64,000 nucleotides of DNA, taken from contig NZ_MOBM01000019.1 in the NCBI RefSeq assembly GCF_003732275.1, positions 124,001 through 188,000 of the forward strand, written 5' to 3'. The notes under the pieces are model-generated. The model searched no databases. It was not told where the DNA came from and was given only the letters and a program-made list of their open reading frames with translations. Both the position numbers and the translations under genes were made by a program. Numbering within the stretch: the first letter of the stretch is position 1; each line of letters starts with the position of its first letter. Below, piece after piece: positions 45,707 through 56,875 of this stretch. The DNA comes from Pseudomonas frederiksbergensis (GTDB lineage Bacteria > Pseudomonadota > Gammaproteobacteria > Pseudomonadales > Pseudomonadaceae).

Positions 45707-48342
45707 GACTTGGCCTTAGGTTTACGCGCCCCGCCGCTTCTGGCGGTTGGAGCGGAACCCGCTTTTGGCGGGCCTTTACGGTGTTTGCTCGGTTTTGCTG
45801 GCTTGCCGCCGGAGGCCTTGTCAGGCGCCGACCGCCCGGTCTTTCCCCCAGACGCCGCTTTACCGCCGCTTTTCGCTTCAGACAACAACGCCTGTTTCAG
45901 TTCGCGGCTTTTGCGCAACTCGGCATTTTTTGCCGCCGCATCGCTCGGACGATAGGCTTCGACAGCCTTTTCCTTGGCAGGACGACGGCCGGATTTCGCC
46001 GGTGCAGGCTCTGCAGCCGATTTGGTAGTAGCGCCAGCAGGCGCAGCAGTTTCAGCTCCACGCTTCTTGCGGCCGATCGGCGCGCTGATGGTTTTTTCAG
46101 CCATCTCGAAGTCGATCTTGCGCTCGTCGAGGTCGACGCGCATGACGCGCACTTCAACCGTGTCGCCAAGGCGGAAGCTGCGACCGGTACGCTCACCGGC
46201 GAGGCGGTGGTGTACAGGATCGAAGTGGTAGTAATCACCCGGCAGCGCGGTGACATGCACCAGGCCTTCGACGTAAATGTCGGTCAGTTCGACGAACAGC
46301 CCGAAACCGGTCACGGCGGTGATCACCCCCGGGAACGATTCGCCCACGCGGTCTTTCATGAACTCGCACTTGAGCCAGTTCACTACGTCGCGGGTCGCTT
46401 CGTCGGCACGACGTTCGCTCATCGAGCATTGCTCGCCGAGCTGCTCCAGGATCGCTTCGTCATACGGATAGATGCGTGCTTTCGGAATGATCATCGCGCC
46501 GGCACGGCGAACGTGCGGGGTGTCCATTTTCGAATGGATGACGCTGCGAATCGCCCGGTGCGTGAGCAAGTCCGGGTAGCGGCGAATCGGCGAAGTGAAG
46601 TGGGTATAGGCTTCGTAATTCAGGCCGAAGTGGCCCTGGTTATCAGCGCTGTACACCGCCTGGCTCAACGAACGCAGCATGACGGTCTGGATCAGGTGGA
46701 AATCCGGACGGTCCTTGATGCTGGCCAGCAAAGCCTGGTAATCCTTCGGCGACGGACCATCCTTGCCTTTGTGCAGGGACAGGCCGAGCTCGCCAAGGAA
46801 GGCGCGCAGTTTTTCCAGACGCTCCGGTGGCGGGCCGTCATGGACGCGATACAACGCCGGGATTTCGTGCTTTTTCAGGAATTCGGCAGTGGCCACGTTG
46901 GCCGCCAGCATGCATTCCTCGATCAGCTTGTGGGCGTCGTTGCGAACGGTTGGACGGATTTCGGCAATCTTGCGCTCGGAACCGAAGATGATCCGGGTTT
47001 CCTGCGTTTCGAAATCGATCGCGCCGCGCACGTGACGGGCCGCCAGCAGAACCTTGTACAGCGCATACAGCTGCTTGAGGTGCGGCAGGACGTCGGTGTA
47101 CTCACCACGAAGCTGACGCGCTTCGGTAGCTTTCGGCGTCTCCAGCATGGCGCTGACCTTGTTATAGGTCAGGCGGGCGTGGGAGTGAATCACCGCTTCG
47201 TAGAAGCAGTAGTCGGTCATCTCGCCGGATTTGGAGATGGTCATCTCGCAGACCATGGCCAGGCGATCGACGTGCGGGTTCAGCGAGCACAGGCCGTTGG
47301 ACAGTTGCTCTGGCAGCATCGGCACGACGCGCTCGGGGAAGTACACCGAGTTGCCACGAACCTGGGATTCGTTATCCAGTGCCGAACCGATTTTCACGTA
47401 GCTGGAAACGTCGGCAATCGCCACGTACAACTTCCAGCCACCGGAGAACAGGCGCAGCTTGCCCGGCTTGGCTTCGCAGTAGACCGCGTCATCAAAGTCG
47501 CGCGCATCTTCACCGTCGATGGTCACGAACGGCAGATGGCGCAGGTCGATGCGCTTCTCTTTGTCTTTCTCTTCGACTTCCGGCTTGAGCTTGGCGGCTT
47601 CCTTGAGCACCGCTTCAGGCCAGACGTGAGGAATATCGTAGGTGCGCAGGGCGACATCGATTTCCATGCCCGGCGCCATGTAGTTACCCACGACTTCGAC
47701 CACGTCGCCTTGCGGCTGGAAGCGTGGCGTCGGCCAGTGGGTGATCTTCACTTCGACGAACTGACCGATCTGGGCGTTGGCGTTGCGGCCCGGCGTCACC
47801 AGCACTTCTTGCTGGATCTTCGGATTATCCGCGACGACAAAACCGATACCGCCCTCTTCGAAGTAACGACCGACGATGGTCTCGTGGGCACGGGACACCA
47901 CTTCGACGATCATGCCTTCGCGGCGACCGCGACGGTCGAGGCCGGAAACACGGGCCAGGGCACGGTCGCCATCGAACACCAGGCGCATTTGCCCCGGGCT
48001 CATGAACAGATCGTCACTGCCGTCGTCCGGGACCAGGAAGCCGAAGCCGTCACGATGACCGCTGATGCGGCCCAGGATCAGGTCGAGCTTGTCCACCGGC
48101 GCATAAGTGCCGCGACGGGTATAGATGAGTTGAGCGTCGCGCTCCATGGCGCGCAGGCGGCGACGCAGGGCTTCGATCTGGTCTTCTGTGGTCAGACCAA
48201 ACTCTTCGACCAGCTGCTCGCGGTTAGCAGGCGAACCTCGATCAGCAAGGTGCTGAAGGATCAGTTCGCGGCTAGGAATAGGGTTTTCATATTTTTCCGC
48301 TTCACGAGCGGCCTCGGGATCGAGGGACTGCCAATCGGCCAT
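45703..48342 (-). CDS. rnr: Ribonuclease R
   Basis: 879 residues: N-terminal helix-turn-helix region, two cold-shock domains, an RNB catalytic domain (VTIDGEDARDFDDAVYCEAK with the Mg-binding aspartates), an S1 domain near 645-725 and a Lys/Ala-rich basic tail of ~130 residues. This 3'-5' exoribonuclease degrades structured RNA and matures or clears stable RNAs. Forms an operon with rlmB, and tRNA-Leu genes follow on the other strand. Confidence 0.96.
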   Translation of the reverse strand: MADWQSLDPEAAREAEKYENPIPSRELILQHLADRGSPANREQLVEEFGLTTEDQIEALRRRLRAMERDAQLIYTRRGTYAPVDKLDLILGRISGHRDGFGFLVPDDGSDDLFMSPGQMRLVFDGDRALARVSGLDRRGRREGMIVEVVSRAHETIVGRYFEEGGIGFVVADNPKIQQEVLVTPGRNANAQIGQFVEVKITHWPTPRFQPQGDVVEVVGNYMAPGMEIDVALRTYDIPHVWPEAVLKEAAKLKPEVEEKDKEKRIDLRHLPFVTIDGEDARDFDDAVYCEAKPGKLRLFSGGWKLYVAIADVSSYVKIGSALDNESQVRGNSVYFPERVVPMLPEQLSNGLCSLNPHVDRLAMVCEMTISKSGEMTDYCFYEAVIHSHARLTYNKVSAMLETPKATEARQLRGEYTDVLPHLKQLYALYKVLLAARHVRGAIDFETQETRIIFGSERKIAEIRPTVRNDAHKLIEECMLAANVATAEFLKKHEIPALYRVHDGPPPERLEKLRAFLGELGLSLHKGKDGPSPKDYQALLASIKDRPDFHLIQTVMLRSLSQAVYSADNQGHFGLNYEAYTHFTSPIRRYPDLLTHRAIRSVIHSKMDTPHVRRAGAMIIPKARIYPYDEAILEQLGEQCSMSERRADEATRDVVNWLKCEFMKDRVGESFPGVITAVTGFGLFVELTDIYVEGLVHVTALPGDYYHFDPVHHRLAGERTGRSFRLGDTVEVRVMRVDLDERKIDFEMAEKTISAPIGRKKRGAETAAPAGATTKSAAEPAPAKSGRRPAKEKAVEAYRPSDAAAKNAELRKSRELKQALLSEAKSGGKAASGGKTGRSAPDKASGGKPAKPSKHRKGPPKAGSAPTARSGGARKPKAKS

Positions 48343-48503
48343 TAGAGAGTTTTCACCTTGTCTATATGCGGGTTAGTTTGGCATAGGCGTAATGAAACGG
48401 GAAATTTCAGGCTATGACAGCCCATCTAAAGCCCTTTATCGACATCGCAAAGCTGATTTGAATACCACTGGAGAAATTTTCCAGGTTTTTTCGATGCCGG
48501 GGG

Positions 48504-48532
48504 TTTACAGTTAAAAAGACGCTCCGTATAGT
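48504..48532 (+). promoter_or_regulatory. Sigma-70 promoter of the first tRNA-Leu
   Basis: TTTACA (48504-48509), 17-bp spacer, TATAGT (48527-48532), 36 bp before the tRNA. Confidence 0.8.
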
Positions 48533-48568
48533 GCGCGCCATCGACGACGCACACGCGCTGCCGATACT

Positions 48569-48655
48569 GCCCAGATGGTGAAATTGGTAGACACGCCAGC
48601 TTCAGGTGCTGGTGACCGCAAGGTCGTGGAAGTTCGAGTCTTCTTCTGGGCACCA
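48569..48655 (+). tRNA. tRNA-Leu (anticodon CAG)
   Basis: 87 nt with encoded CCA. Acceptor stem GCCCAGA / TCTGGGC, long variable arm (GGTGACCGCAAGGTCGT region), T-loop GTTCGAGTC. The anticodon stem CCAGC / GCTGG encloses loop TTCAGGT, giving CAG, which reads CUG codons. Confidence 0.97.
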
Positions 48656-48694
48656 ATTTCGAGCTTGAGATTAGAACAATTTCAAGGCTCACAC

Positions 48695-48718
48695 AAAAAC
48701 CCGCGAAAGCGGGTTTTT
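48695..48718 (+). terminator. Rho-independent terminator after the first tRNA-Leu
   Basis: AAAAACCCGC-GAAA-GCGGGTTTTT: 10-bp stem with a GAAA tetraloop and T-run. Confidence 0.88.
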
Positions 48719-48757
48719 GCATTTTAAGCTTCCGGTTTATTAAAACTAAATCAGGGG

Positions 48758-48786
48758 TTTACAGATCAAAATGCTCTCCGTATAGT
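48758..48786 (+). promoter_or_regulatory. Sigma-70 promoter of the second tRNA-Leu
   Basis: TTTACA (48758-48763), 17-bp spacer, TATAGT (48781-48786). Nearly identical to the promoter of the first copy (shared GGGGTTTACAG and CTCCGTATAGTGCG). Confidence 0.8.
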
Positions 48787-48820
48787 GCGCCACATCAACA
48801 GCGGCAACGCTGAAGATTAT

Positions 48821-48907
48821 GCCCAGATGGTGAAATTGGTAGACACGCCAGCTTCAGGTGCTGGTGACCGCAAGGTCGTGGAAGTTCGAGTCTTCTTCTG
48901 GGCACCA
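48821..48907 (+). tRNA. tRNA-Leu (anticodon CAG), second copy
   Basis: 87 nt, identical to the copy 252 bp upstream, including CCA and the CAG anticodon. Confidence 0.97.
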
Positions 48908-48942
48908 ATTCAAATTCAAGGTCACGATCTTGAATTTCACAG

Positions 48943-48965
48943 AAACCCGCGAAAGCGGGTTTTTG
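48943..48965 (+). terminator. Rho-independent terminator after the second tRNA-Leu
   Basis: AAACCCGC-GAAA-GCGGGTTT then TTGC. An additional perfect 9-bp hairpin (AAATTCAAG / CTTGAATTT, 48912-48937) lies between the tRNA and the terminator. Confidence 0.85.
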
Positions 48966-49004
48966 CGTTTCTGGCTTTCGAAAACCCCAAGCCATTACTT
49001 CCCC

Positions 49005-49124
49005 GTGGCGAGGGGGCTTGCCCCCGTTGGGTCGCGAAGCGGCCCTCATCACTCGTTAGTCATACCGCAATTTCAGGATTTACGACTGCTTCGCAGCCGA
49101 ACGGGAGCAAGCTCCCTCGCCACA
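49005..49124. repeat. Palindromic element, GTGGCGAGG type
   Basis: Left arm GTGGCGAGGGGGCTTGCCCC, right arm GGGAGCAAGCTCCCTCGCCAC. The arms belong to two variants (CCCC and TCCC cores), so it is a mixed element. Confidence 0.85.
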
Positions 49125-49182
49125 AAAACTCGCCCCTGTCCCTCCAGCAAACACTCCTCAGACCCGCAAGACGCACATGAGA

Positions 49183-49204
49183 AACAATATCGTTTATCAT
49201 TGTT
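49183..49204. promoter_or_regulatory. Fur-box-like site upstream of hitA
   Basis: AACAATATCGTTTATCATTG followed by TT: AT-rich, with AACAAT / ATTGTT ends and inner ATCGTTTATCAT, resembling a 19-bp Fur box. It lies about 40-60 bp before hitA, consistent with iron repression. Confidence 0.55.
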
Positions 49205-49241
49205 GCAAGATTTTGCAATGCGACAGTGAGGAACCCTGCGA

Positions 49242-50252
49242 ATGATGTTTCGAAATACCCTGCGCCGCGGCCTGACCATCACCCTGCTCGGCCTGACACT
49301 CGCCACTCCCCTCACCCAAGCCGCCGATCCGGTTTCCCTGACACTCTATAACGGCCAACACAAGGAAGTCGGCGACGCCGTCGCCAAAGCCTTCGAAGCC
49401 AAGACTGGAATTCACGTCAATGTGCGCAAGGGCAGCAGCAACCAGCTCGCCAGCCAGATAGTCGAAGAAGGCGATCGCTCCCCCGCCGACGTGATCTACA
49501 CCGAAGAATCCCCACCGCTGAACAAACTCGGCGAACAAGGCCTGCTGGCGGAAACCGACGCCGCCACCCTCGCTGTTCTGCCAAAAGACTACGTGGCCGG
49601 CAACGGCACCTGGATCGGTATCACTGCGCGAGTCCGCGTGGTGGCGTTCAATCCCAAGTTGATCGATGAAAAAGACCTGCCCAAGTCGGTAATGGAATTC
49701 TCCGATCCGAAATGGCAAGGCAAGGTCGGCTTCGTTCCAACCAGTGGCGCATTCCAGGAACAGGCTGTAGCAATCATCAAAGTGCATGGCATGGATGCGG
49801 CCGAAGAATGGCTGACCGGCCTGCGCGCTTTCGGCAAGACCTACAGCAACAACATGGTCGCGCTGAAGGCTGTGGAAAACGGCGAAGTCGCCACCGTACT
49901 GGTGAACAATTACTACTGGTTCGCCTTGCAGCGTGAAAAAGGCCAGCTCGATTCGAAACTGCATTACTTCACCGGTGGCGACGTCGGCGGGCTGATCACC
50001 GTCTCCAGCGCAGCGGTACTGAAATCCAGCAAACATCCAAAAGAAGCCCAGCAGTTCCTCGCCTACATGGCGAGCGAAGAAGGTCAGCGCGTGATCACCC
50101 AGACCACCGCCGAATACCCGCTGCACAAAGGCATGGAATCGGATCGTGGCCTCAAGCCGTTCAGCGAACTGCAAGCACCGAAAGTCACGCCAGCCGATCT
50201 CGGCAACGCCGAAGAAGCCCTGGACCTGGAACGTGACGTTGGCTTGAACTGA
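49242..50252 (+). CDS. hitA: Ferric iron ABC transporter, periplasmic binding protein
   Basis: 336 residues with a signal peptide (RGLTITLLGLTLATPLTQAA). The mature part opens DPVSLTLYNGQHKEVGDAVA; VLVNNYYWFAL carries the adjacent tyrosines that bind Fe(III) in FbpA/HitA proteins. It picks up ferric iron in the periplasm and passes it to HitB. GAGGAA precedes the ATG. Its stop overlaps the hitB start (TGATG). A separate ATPase gene is not adjacent. Confidence 0.9.
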   Translation: MMFRNTLRRGLTITLLGLTLATPLTQAADPVSLTLYNGQHKEVGDAVAKAFEAKTGIHVNVRKGSSNQLASQIVEEGDRSPADVIYTEESPPLNKLGEQGLLAETDAATLAVLPKDYVAGNGTWIGITARVRVVAFNPKLIDEKDLPKSVMEFSDPKWQGKVGFVPTSGAFQEQAVAIIKVHGMDAAEEWLTGLRAFGKTYSNNMVALKAVENGEVATVLVNNYYWFALQREKGQLDSKLHYFTGGDVGGLITVSSAAVLKSSKHPKEAQQFLAYMASEEGQRVITQTTAEYPLHKGMESDRGLKPFSELQAPKVTPADLGNAEEALDLERDVGLN

Positions 50253-51817
50253 TGAGCGCATCGTTATCTGCCCCCGCCTTGCGCGGGGGCTACGTGCCAC
50301 GGCGCAAGCGGCCGTCGATCTGGTTGTTGCTGCCGGTTTTGCTGCTGGTGGTGCTCAGTCTATTGCCACTGGCTTATGTCGGCCTCAAGACCTGGCAAGC
50401 CGGCTGGGCCGAGGCGCTGCATCTGTTGTGGCGACCCTACGTGTTTGGCCTGCTGCGCAATACGCTGGCGCTGATGGTGGGCGTCACGCTGGCTTGCGGT
50501 GTGATTGGCTTGTCGCTCGCCTGGTTGCTGGAACGCAGCAATCTGCCAGGTCGACGGCTATGGGGCGTGATCTTGTGTCTGCCGTTCGCGGTGCCAGCGT
50601 TTGTCAGCAGCTTCACCTGGGTCTCCCTGAGCGCTCACTTCGAAGGGTTGGGCGGGGCGATCCTGGTGATGACCCTGTCCAAATACCCGCTGATTTTTCT
50701 GCCGGTGGCGGCAACCCTGCGTAATCTCGATCCGTCCCTGGAGGAGTCCGCACGAACTCTGGGGCAGAATCGCTGGGGTGTGTTCTTCAAAATCACCTTG
50801 CCCTTGCTCTGGCCATCACTGCTGGCCGGTTCGCTGCTGATTGCGCTGCACATGCTGGTGGAGTTCGGCGCGCTGTCGATCATCGGCCTGCAGACTTTCA
50901 CGACAGCGATCTACCAACAGTTCGAGCTGGAATTCAGCAACGCTAACGCAGCGATGCTTTCGGCGGTGCTTCTGGCGCTGTGCCTGGTGCTGCTATGGCT
51001 GGAGTTGCGCGTGCGTGGCAAGGGTCGACACGTGCGCACCGGCCAGGGCGCGGCGCGACATGCGCAGCAGATTCACCTGGGGCCTTGGGCGGCTGTCGGC
51101 CAGCTCTACTGCCTGCTGTTGGCGATCATCGGCAGCGGCATTCCGCTGGGGATGCTGGCGTACTGGCTGATGGTGGGTTCGTCAGCAGCGTTTCCGGTCG
51201 CCGCGATCAGCGAGGCATTGTTGTCGTCTCTGGCGCTGTCTCTCGGTGGCGCGGCGCTGTGCCTGGTGCTCGCGGTGCCGGTGGGATTGCTGGTGGTACG
51301 CCATAAAGGCCGACTGGCAATCTGGGCCGAGCGCTTGCCATACCTGCTGCATGCACTGCCGGGATTGGTGATTGCGCTGACCCTGGTGTATTTCGCCCTG
51401 CATTATGTGCCGGTGCTGTACCAGACCTCGGCGCTGCTGCTGATTGCTTATGCGCTGTTGTTTCTGCCGCTGGCACAGGCACCGATTCGCACCGCTCTGA
51501 ACAAGGCAGCGCCGCAGCTGGAAGAGGCCGCACGCACGCTGGGGGCGTCGTCCTTCAGCGCGTTTTGTCGGGTGACGCTGCCGATAATCTTCCCTGCCTT
51601 GGGGGCAGCGTTTGCACTGGTGTTTCTGGATGCGATGAAGGAGCTGACGGCGACGCTGTTGCTGAGCCCCACCGGACTGAATACGTTGGCAACGGAAGTC
51701 TGGGCGCATACCGCGAATGTGGAGTTTGCGGCGGCGGCGCCTTATGCGGCGTTGTTGATATTGGTGTCGGGGTTGCCTGTGTACCTGTTAACAACCCGGA
51801 TGTATTTGAGCCGCTGA
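50252..51817 (+). CDS. hitB: Ferric iron ABC transporter, permease
   Basis: 521 residues, about twelve membrane helices in two homologous halves. Each half has an EAA-type coupling loop: LEESARTLGQNRWGVFFKIT (about 165) and LEEAARTLGASSFSAFCRVT (about 425). This is the FbpB/HitB architecture. Forms the inner-membrane channel for iron with an ATPase encoded elsewhere. Confidence 0.92.
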   Translation: MSASLSAPALRGGYVPRRKRPSIWLLLPVLLLVVLSLLPLAYVGLKTWQAGWAEALHLLWRPYVFGLLRNTLALMVGVTLACGVIGLSLAWLLERSNLPGRRLWGVILCLPFAVPAFVSSFTWVSLSAHFEGLGGAILVMTLSKYPLIFLPVAATLRNLDPSLEESARTLGQNRWGVFFKITLPLLWPSLLAGSLLIALHMLVEFGALSIIGLQTFTTAIYQQFELEFSNANAAMLSAVLLALCLVLLWLELRVRGKGRHVRTGQGAARHAQQIHLGPWAAVGQLYCLLLAIIGSGIPLGMLAYWLMVGSSAAFPVAAISEALLSSLALSLGGAALCLVLAVPVGLLVVRHKGRLAIWAERLPYLLHALPGLVIALTLVYFALHYVPVLYQTSALLLIAYALLFLPLAQAPIRTALNKAAPQLEEAARTLGASSFSAFCRVTLPIIFPALGAAFALVFLDAMKELTATLLLSPTGLNTLATEVWAHTANVEFAAAAPYAALLILVSGLPVYLLTTRMYLSR

Positions 51818-51824
51818 CATAGTC

Positions 51825-51916
51825 ATCGCGAGCAGGCTCGCTCCCACATTTGATTTAGGGTGTTCACACATTTTGTGTCCACCAACAATCACTGTGGGAG
51901 CGAGCCTGCTCGCGAT
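51825..51916. repeat. REP pair, GTGGGAGC type
   Basis: Inverted REP copies between the convergent ends of hitB and the chemoreceptor gene. Confidence 0.9.
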
Positions 51917-51941
51917 GAGGCCCTACCAGCCAATACAAGCC

Positions 51942-53876
51942 TTAAGCCCTGAACTGCCCCAGGCTCGCCTTCAACTGCGCCGCCAAGCCATCCAGCACCT
52001 TGCCACTGGCCGTGGTTTCCACCACCGCCTGAGCAGCCTTCTCAGCCTGAGCATGGATAGTTTCAACCCGCCCACGCACGGCCTGCGCACCTTGCGCCTG
52101 ATGCGCCGCGGCCTGGGTCGCCAGACCGATCGCCGCATGCACCTGCTCGACCGACGCCTGCACCGACTGCTGCAACCGCGCACTGTCGCGCAACACCAGC
52201 AAACCTTCGCTGGCCTGACGTCCGGCCTGGCCAATCGCTGCAACAGCCTCCCATGCGCCCTGCTGCAACGCAACGATGTGAGCCTGAATGTCGCCGGTTG
52301 AGCTCTGAGTCTTGCTCGCCAGTGCCCGCACCTCATCCGCCACTACGGCAAACCCGCGACCGGTCTCGCCGGCACGCGCGGCCTCAATGGCAGCGTTCAA
52401 CGCCAGCAAATTGGTTTGCTCGGCGATCCCGTGAATCACCGTCAGCACCACTTCAATCTGCTCACTCTGCTGCGCCAGGCGCTCAATGACTTTCGCGCCG
52501 GTATCGACCTGTCCGGCCAACGCTTCGATCAGGCCGCCGACTTTCGCCGAGGTCCGTGTGTTTTCATCCGTGGCCTGACGAATGCCCACCACCTGCTGCA
52601 AAGCGGCCTGCATGGCATGGCTTTCAGACTGAGCTTCGTCAGCCATTTGCGACAATGCGCGCAAGCTTTCGGCCACTTCATCGCGCTGCATGCCCGCCGC
52701 CGCATCCGCACCGGCATTGCGCAGGGTCATGGCGCCGATTTCCACGCCGGTACGCTGGGCCACATCGCCCGCCTCCCGCACGATCGGCTGCAACTTATCC
52801 ACAAAGCGATTGACCGCCGAGGCCATGTCGCCAATCTCATCCTGGCTGTTGATCTGCACACGCTTGGTCAGATCGCCCTCACCTGCCGCCAGGTCATCCA
52901 TGGCGGCGATCAGCAGCTTCAAGCGGTTGACCACGCGACGACCCAGCACCACTGCCAGCAACAGCAGCACGGCAAAACCCACCACCGCCAGGCCCATGCC
53001 AATGCGCCAACGCAAAGTCCCCGCCGCTTCCTGCACGGCAGTGGTGGTATTGGCTTTCATTTCAGTGGCGGTGGACTGCGCCGATTGCAGACGCCCGCGC
53101 ATCGCCGCTGCGCTGTCAGCCGCTGCGCCTTTGAGACTGTCGCCCACCAATTGATCGCTGCTGGCGATCAGCGCCGAGAAGCGCTTGTCCAGGGCCGCCA
53201 GATCGGTTTCCACGGAGGCGGTCGAGACGCCCATCAAAACTTTGCCGATCTCCACCCCATTGGGGTTGATCGAGGCTTCAAGGTAGTAGACCGACGGATC
53301 GTTCTTTGCCGCATCCAGGACCTTGTCCAACGCCCGCTCGCCCTGGCCTTTTTCCAGAAGCGCCTTGTTGATCGGGTTCTCCCGGTTGAGGTAGCGCGTC
53401 AGGTGCTGGCCCGTGGCGTCGTCGTAGACCACGAATAACACGTTGGGATTACGCTGGGCACGGCGAGCGAATTCGGACAGGGTGGGAATGTCGCTGTCCC
53501 ACATGGCGCGGGGTGCGACCGAGGCCAGAAGCTGTGCCATGTCGTTGGCCGATTCCTTCAGGTCCTTCTCCAGCGTCGTACGCAGTTGTGCCTGCTCATC
53601 CTTCAGACGCGAAGACAGCCCGGCCGTCAGGCGCTGACGGGTACTGGTGGACAGGTTATCCAGGCTCGACGTGACTTCACGCCCTGCCTGCTCAAGCTCA
53701 CCAGAGAGCTTTTGGCTGTCGGCGTCCAGGCGCATACCCAAATCAGCTTCCAGTGCAGTCACTGTGCTCCGGGTCAGAGCGACAGCCACCAGCACCTGCA
53801 CCAAAAGGGCGATACCAAGGGTAACGAACACGGGCCGCAAGAGACGGCTTTGTAACAGTGAGAGAACGGCCGACAC
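51942..53876 (-). CDS. Methyl-accepting chemotaxis protein
   Basis: 644 residues from a GTG at 53876, which has AGAGGGAT upstream; an ATG at 53957 would add 27 residues with no ribosome binding site. TM1 is at about 13-33, a periplasmic sensor of ~270 residues follows (single-cache-like), then TM2, a HAMP domain ([20 protein letters not shown]) and a cytoplasmic signalling domain. The signalling tip reads [20 protein letters not shown]. The ligand is unknown. Monocistronic between a REP pair and the purA terminator. Confidence 0.9.
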   Translation of the reverse strand: MSAVLSLLQSRLLRPVFVTLGIALLVQVLVAVALTRSTVTALEADLGMRLDADSQKLSGELEQAGREVTSSLDNLSTSTRQRLTAGLSSRLKDEQAQLRTTLEKDLKESANDMAQLLASVAPRAMWDSDIPTLSEFARRAQRNPNVLFVVYDDATGQHLTRYLNRENPINKALLEKGQGERALDKVLDAAKNDPSVYYLEASINPNGVEIGKVLMGVSTASVETDLAALDKRFSALIASSDQLVGDSLKGAAADSAAAMRGRLQSAQSTATEMKANTTTAVQEAAGTLRWRIGMGLAVVGFAVLLLLAVVLGRRVVNRLKLLIAAMDDLAAGEGDLTKRVQINSQDEIGDMASAVNRFVDKLQPIVREAGDVAQRTGVEIGAMTLRNAGADAAAGMQRDEVAESLRALSQMADEAQSESHAMQAALQQVVGIRQATDENTRTSAKVGGLIEALAGQVDTGAKVIERLAQQSEQIEVVLTVIHGIAEQTNLLALNAAIEAARAGETGRGFAVVADEVRALASKTQSSTGDIQAHIVALQQGAWEAVAAIGQAGRQASEGLLVLRDSARLQQSVQASVEQVHAAIGLATQAAAHQAQGAQAVRGRVETIHAQAEKAAQAVVETTASGKVLDGLAAQLKASLGQFRA

Positions 53877-53981
53877 TGAAAATCCCTCTGCTTTGACGCC
53901 ATCAAATTGATAGCACGTCAGAAACGATGCTTTTTCAATGTTCCCAGCAAAGGTCATGCCGTTCGACAGGCATAAACGACA

Positions 53982-54003
53982 AAGGCCCCAATTAAGGGGC
54001 CTT
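53982..54003 (-). terminator. Terminator of purA
   Basis: AAGGCCCC / GGGGCCTT with a 6-nt AATTAA loop, followed by TTT on the minus strand, 23 bp after the purA stop. Confidence 0.8.
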
Positions 54004-54025
54004 CGTGTTTTACATCAACGACTTA

Positions 54026-55372
<1,347 letters not shown>

Positions 55373-56560
55373 TCAAGAAGCCAGCGGCAATACTTGCCAA
55401 AGCCCGTTCTGCTGAATCAATTGCCGGTCGCAGTCCGCTTCACGGGCGGCGGCCAAAAGTTGCCCAGGCAATGCCTGAACGACACGCTGACCCTCACTGC
55501 GCAACTGGCAAACCTGCTGCCAGAGTGCTGCATCCGTACTGTCAGGCATCCAGATACCGCCAGACGGTAGCTCGATTTCAGCACGCCCCAGGGTCACCAG
55601 GGTTTTCAAATCGGTAGAGAAACCAGTTGCCGGACGGGCACGACCGAAGTCGGCGCCGATGTCGTCATAACGACCGCCCTGAGCAATGGACTGGCCAACC
55701 CCCGGTACGAACACGGCGAACACTACACCAGTGTGGTAGTGGTAGCCGCGCAACTCGCCCAGATCGAAATACAGCGGTAATTCCGGGAAACGCGTGGACA
55801 GACGCTCGGCAATCGCCAGCAAATCGTCCAGAGCCGCCAGCACGGGTGCCGGCGCATTGGCCAGACGCTCACGCGCTGCGCTCAACACTTCACGACCGCC
55901 GCACAGGTCGACCAGCGCTCGCAGCATGCCCGACAGATCGGCAGGCAGGCCTTCGGTCAAGGTAATGACCTCGTCGATGGCTTTACGTTGCAACGCATCG
56001 AACAACTGTTGCTCGACCTCACCGGACAAACCGGCGGCGCGGGCCAGGCCGCGATAGATGCCGACATGGCCGAGGTCCATGTGCACATCCGGCACATCGG
56101 CCAGTTGCAGCATGGCCAGCATCAGGCTGATGACTTCCACATCGCTGCTCGGGCTGGCATCGCCGTACAACTCGGCGCCCAGCTGAATCGGGCTGCGCGA
56201 GGACGACAAGGCACGCGGCTGAGCATGCAGCACGCTACCGGCATAGCACAGACGACTTGGACCTTCGCGACGCAGGGTATGCGCATCGATGCGCGCCACT
56301 TGCGGCGTGATGTCGGCACGAAAACCCATCTGCCGGCCCGACTGCGGGTCGATGACCTTGAAGGTACGCAGATCGAGGTCCGAGCCCGCGCCGGTCAGCA
56401 GGGACTCCAGGTACTCGATATGGGGAGTCACGACAAACTCGTAACCCCAGCTCTGGAACAGATCCAACACCTGGCGACGCGCTACTTCGATGCGCGCCGC
56501 TTCTGGTGGCAGTACTTCTTCGATGCCATCTGGCAGCAGCCAGCGGTCTACCGTTGCCAT
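55373..56560 (-). CDS. hisZ: ATP phosphoribosyltransferase regulatory subunit
   Basis: 395 residues, a class II aminoacyl-tRNA-synthetase-like protein related to HisRS but without the tRNA-binding domain. [32 protein letters not shown] and the loop [19 protein letters not shown] are HisZ features. It forms the HisZ-HisG octamer needed for the short-form HisG and for histidine feedback. First gene of hisZ-purA. Confidence 0.95.
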   Translation of the reverse strand: MATVDRWLLPDGIEEVLPPEAARIEVARRQVLDLFQSWGYEFVVTPHIEYLESLLTGAGSDLDLRTFKVIDPQSGRQMGFRADITPQVARIDAHTLRREGPSRLCYAGSVLHAQPRALSSSRSPIQLGAELYGDASPSSDVEVISLMLAMLQLADVPDVHMDLGHVGIYRGLARAAGLSGEVEQQLFDALQRKAIDEVITLTEGLPADLSGMLRALVDLCGGREVLSAARERLANAPAPVLAALDDLLAIAERLSTRFPELPLYFDLGELRGYHYHTGVVFAVFVPGVGQSIAQGGRYDDIGADFGRARPATGFSTDLKTLVTLGRAEIELPSGGIWMPDSTDAALWQQVCQLRSEGQRVVQALPGQLLAAAREADCDRQLIQQNGLWQVLPLAS

Positions 56561-56875
56561 TACGCCATTCCCCTATGATCCGGGCGACAAGCCTTTGGGC
56601 GAGCCTTGAGTGAAGCAGAAAATGATCGGCTCATGTGCAAACCACGCGCATGAACAACGGGGCGAAAAGCCTGAAACCGGCTTCGCCAACCACTTTCCTC
56701 GAAAAACCTGTCGAGTCATTCAACTCGGGCGCCTGCATAAAAACAGCAATCAAACGTGCAGACGCAAAAAAGCCGGGAATTTCCCGGCTGCCGCATCATA
56801 CACACGTTTTCCCAAAGGATCACCCCGCCCGAGGCTTTAGCCGCCAGGCGGGGGACGATTCAGGTCAACGCCGTA
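56561..56875. other. Region between hisZ and hflC
   Basis: 315 bp. Holds the hflKC terminator and the probable hisZ promoter. A small DUF2065 membrane gene is often found here in Pseudomonas, but no such frame was seen on either strand. Confidence 0.5.
56765..56789 (-). terminator. Terminator after hflC
   Basis: AGCCGGGAA / TTCCCGGCT palindrome, ending in TTTTTT on the minus strand. Confidence 0.85.

Larger units (their letters stand above)
48908..49241. other. Region between the second tRNA-Leu and hitA
   Basis: 334 bp holding the tRNA terminator, one GTGGCGAGG-type palindrome and the hitA promoter with a Fur-box-like site. No gene seen. Confidence 0.6.

Noticed and set aside
45781..48345. 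854-codon open frame opposite rnr
   Set aside because: Antisense shadow; the RNB, cold-shock and S1 motifs are all on the minus strand.
52795..52805. TTATCCACA inside the chemoreceptor gene
   Set aside because: Single DnaA-box-like word in coding sequence, as expected by chance.
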